Shown here: in pieces, positions 62,969 to 64,000 of the stretch
Layout of the letters: each line of letters starts with the position of its first letter
How positions within the stretch are numbered: position 1 is the stretch's first letter
Source of the DNA: UBA1422 sp041752735
GTDB lineage: Bacteria; Bacillota; Clostridia; Peptostreptococcales; Anaerovoracaceae
Direction: 5' to 3'
DNA: 64,000 bases
NCBI GenBank assembly: GCA_041752735.1
Contig: JBGSVW010000029.1
Span: 1-64,000 of the forward strand
The notes under the pieces: generated by a model
Told to the model about the DNA's origin: nothing
Database searches by the model: none
What the model saw: the letters and a program-made list of their open reading frames with translations, nothing else
Made by a program: the position numbers and the translations under genes

Positions 62969-63429
62969 ACCAACACCTTATGAAAAAATATGCGTTCTTG
63001 GTTTTGGGTACTTTGTCACTAGGAATCGGAATGATTGGAGTGGTAATCCCCATACTGCCTACCACACCATTTTTGCTGATAGCATCCTTTCTTTACCTGA
63101 GAAGCTCAAAGAGAATGCATAACTGGTTAATCAACCATAAAGTCTTTGGCTCCTACATATATTGTTATATGACGTATCGCGCCATCTCTGCACGGAGCAA
63201 AACAGGAATTTTGATTTTCCTTTGGGCGACTTTGGCTGGTTCTGTTACTGTTATTCAGCAGATTTACATTGAAGTGCTCCTAGTGATAGTAGGTTTGGCA
63301 GTGACGACTCATATTTTGCTACTGAAAACATTCAGCGCGGAAGAGATGAAGGAAATGAATCAATTGGACATAAGAAAAATCGATTCATTCATTGATCGGG
63401 AAAGGAGAAAGTCGATTGAAAAAATATAA
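62965..63429 (+). CDS. DUF454 (YbaN-like) membrane protein
   Basis: 154 residues. The first half matches the DUF454 pattern: LGTLSLGIGMIGVVIPILPTTP, then FLLIASFLYLRSSKRMHNWLIN and HKVFGSYI. About four membrane segments are present and a charged C-terminal tail follows. Function is unknown; relatives often sit near redox or heme genes. The ATGA overlap with katG suggests co-expression under PerR. Confidence 0.8.
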   Translation: MNQHLMKKYAFLVLGTLSLGIGMIGVVIPILPTTPFLLIASFLYLRSSKRMHNWLINHKVFGSYIYCYMTYRAISARSKTGILIFLWATLAGSVTVIQQIYIEVLLVIVGLAVTTHILLLKTFSAEEMKEMNQLDIRKIDSFIDRERRKSIEKI

Positions 63430-64000
63430 ATGTTCTGTATGTGGTTATATATATGAAGAGGCCATTGGGGATGTAGAAAGAGGCATTGCGCCAGGCACTG
63501 CATGGGAATCCATTTCCGACCAATGGAGTTGCCCTTTATGTGGTGCAGAAAAAAGCGACTTTGAAGAAGAAGCCACAGAAAAATCAACCACTCCTCAGCA
63601 AAGCGGCACGAGAAATAAAGATGCAGTAAAGGGAGATCATTCTGCAGGCGAAATTAGCGCAACATGCTCCAACCTGGCGAAAGGGCTGACTAAACAATAT
63701 CGATTTGAAGAGGCTGAACTGCTAAATCAATTAGCGGCGTACTACAAGGGCATAAGTGAAGAAGAAATGCAAGGGGAGTTAGTAGAATTACAAACGCTAA
63801 TGGATGTTGATTTGGAATCGGGATATGCGGATGCAAGCTTAATCGCGACCAATTCAGCAGATCGTGGCGCGTTGCGAGCACTGGTGTGGGGAGAAAAAGT
63901 CACAAGAATGCTCAACTCTATTCTTGGCAGATACGAAAAACAACACAATGCATTCATTGAAAACACCAATGTTTATGTATGCGATATTTGTGGATTTGTA
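63416..64000 (+). CDS. Rubredoxin/rubrerythrin-type protein (3'-partial)
   Basis: 195 codons to the window edge, in frame and without a stop. The TTG at 63416 follows AAAGGAG and overlaps the DUF454 gene by 14 bases. The N-terminal 50 residues are a complete rubredoxin (KCSVCGYIYEE, WSCPLCGAEKSDFE). A helical region of about 115 residues, probably ferritin-like but without an obvious full di-iron motif, leads to a second rubredoxin-like CDICGF at the edge. It fits a peroxide- or oxygen-reducing role in the PerR operon. The exact family needs the missing C-terminus. Confidence 0.8.
   Translation, partial: MKKYKCSVCGYIYEEAIGDVERGIAPGTAWESISDQWSCPLCGAEKSDFEEEATEKSTTPQQSGTRNKDAVKGDHSAGEISATCSNLAKGLTKQYRFEEAELLNQLAAYYKGISEEEMQGELVELQTLMDVDLESGYADASLIATNSADRGALRALVWGEKVTRMLNSILGRYEKQHNAFIENTNVYVCDICGFV

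Noticed and set aside
1..64000. tRNA, rRNA, CRISPR array, transposase or prophage genes
   Set aside because: No cloverleaf-like segments, rRNA-like blocks, regularly spaced direct repeats with unique spacers, or transposase/integrase motifs were seen by eye; a tool-based scan was not possible.

Overview
The window looks like a chromosomal segment of a Gram-positive, low-to-mid GC anaerobe or aerotolerant anaerobe of the Bacillota, probably class Clostridia. Supporting signs are strong GGAGG-type ribosome binding sites with frequent GTG and TTG starts, LPXTG-like cell-wall sorting signals, lysine synthesis through LL-diaminopimelate aminotransferase, a tungsten-type aldehyde:ferredoxin oxidoreductase, a PerR-type regulator, RelQ-like alarmone synthesis and class I c-di-GMP riboswitches. 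The genus cannot be set from this sequence alone. I saw no rRNA, tRNA, insertion sequence, phage gene or CRISPR array.

Layout. 1-5.6 kb: the end of a large tandem-repeat surface protein, an FMN split-barrel protein, and a sortase-anchored Ig-like protein behind a c-di-GMP-I riboswitch. 5.7-9.9 kb: a two-component system divergent from a polyferredoxin/ferritin-like cluster. 10-18.5 kb: a C-type-lectin-like surface protein, a DMT transporter, a Nim-like FMN protein, L-asparaginase, and a TetR/glycosyltransferase locus. 18.7-30.3 kb: a dense c-di-GMP signalling operon (PAS/GGDEF/HD-GYP proteins, a hybrid kinase, one member split by a nonsense codon) ending in a stand-alone RsmH-like methyltransferase. 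30.4-33 kb: a transporter and an acyltransferase. 33-38.3 kb: a near-consensus sigma-54 promoter, an Rrf2 regulator, a secreted repeat protein, a sigma-54 activator and a metallo-hydrolase. 38.5-40 kb: a MarR/flavodoxin/FMN-binding operon with visible operators.

40-46.6 kb: a trehalose block (fused OtsA-OtsB, a GH65 phosphorylase, beta-phosphoglucomutase, enolase) behind a leader with mutually exclusive terminator and antiterminator pairings. 46.7-47.7 kb: remains of an MttB-family methyltransferase and an amino-acid racemase. 47.8-52 kb: dapF, dapL, nhaA and a small alarmone synthetase. 52-55.5 kb: stress and membrane genes and a second c-di-GMP-I riboswitch in front of an Flp-pilin/leucine-rich-repeat fusion. 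55.7-60.1 kb: a TetR-flanked operon of a membrane protein, DUF362, AOR, ferredoxin and a MoaD-like carrier. 60.2-64 kb: perR-katG, a DUF454 protein and a rubredoxin/rubrerythrin-type protein that runs off the edge.

Two themes stand out. First, c-di-GMP makers and breakers lie in the same 64 kb as two c-di-GMP-sensing RNAs, each in front of a surface protein, so signal and targets are close together. Second, several redox and oxygen-defence units (KatG/PerR, glutathione peroxidase, ferritin-like and rubredoxin proteins, CDGSH protein, polyferredoxin) suggest an anaerobe that meets oxygen.
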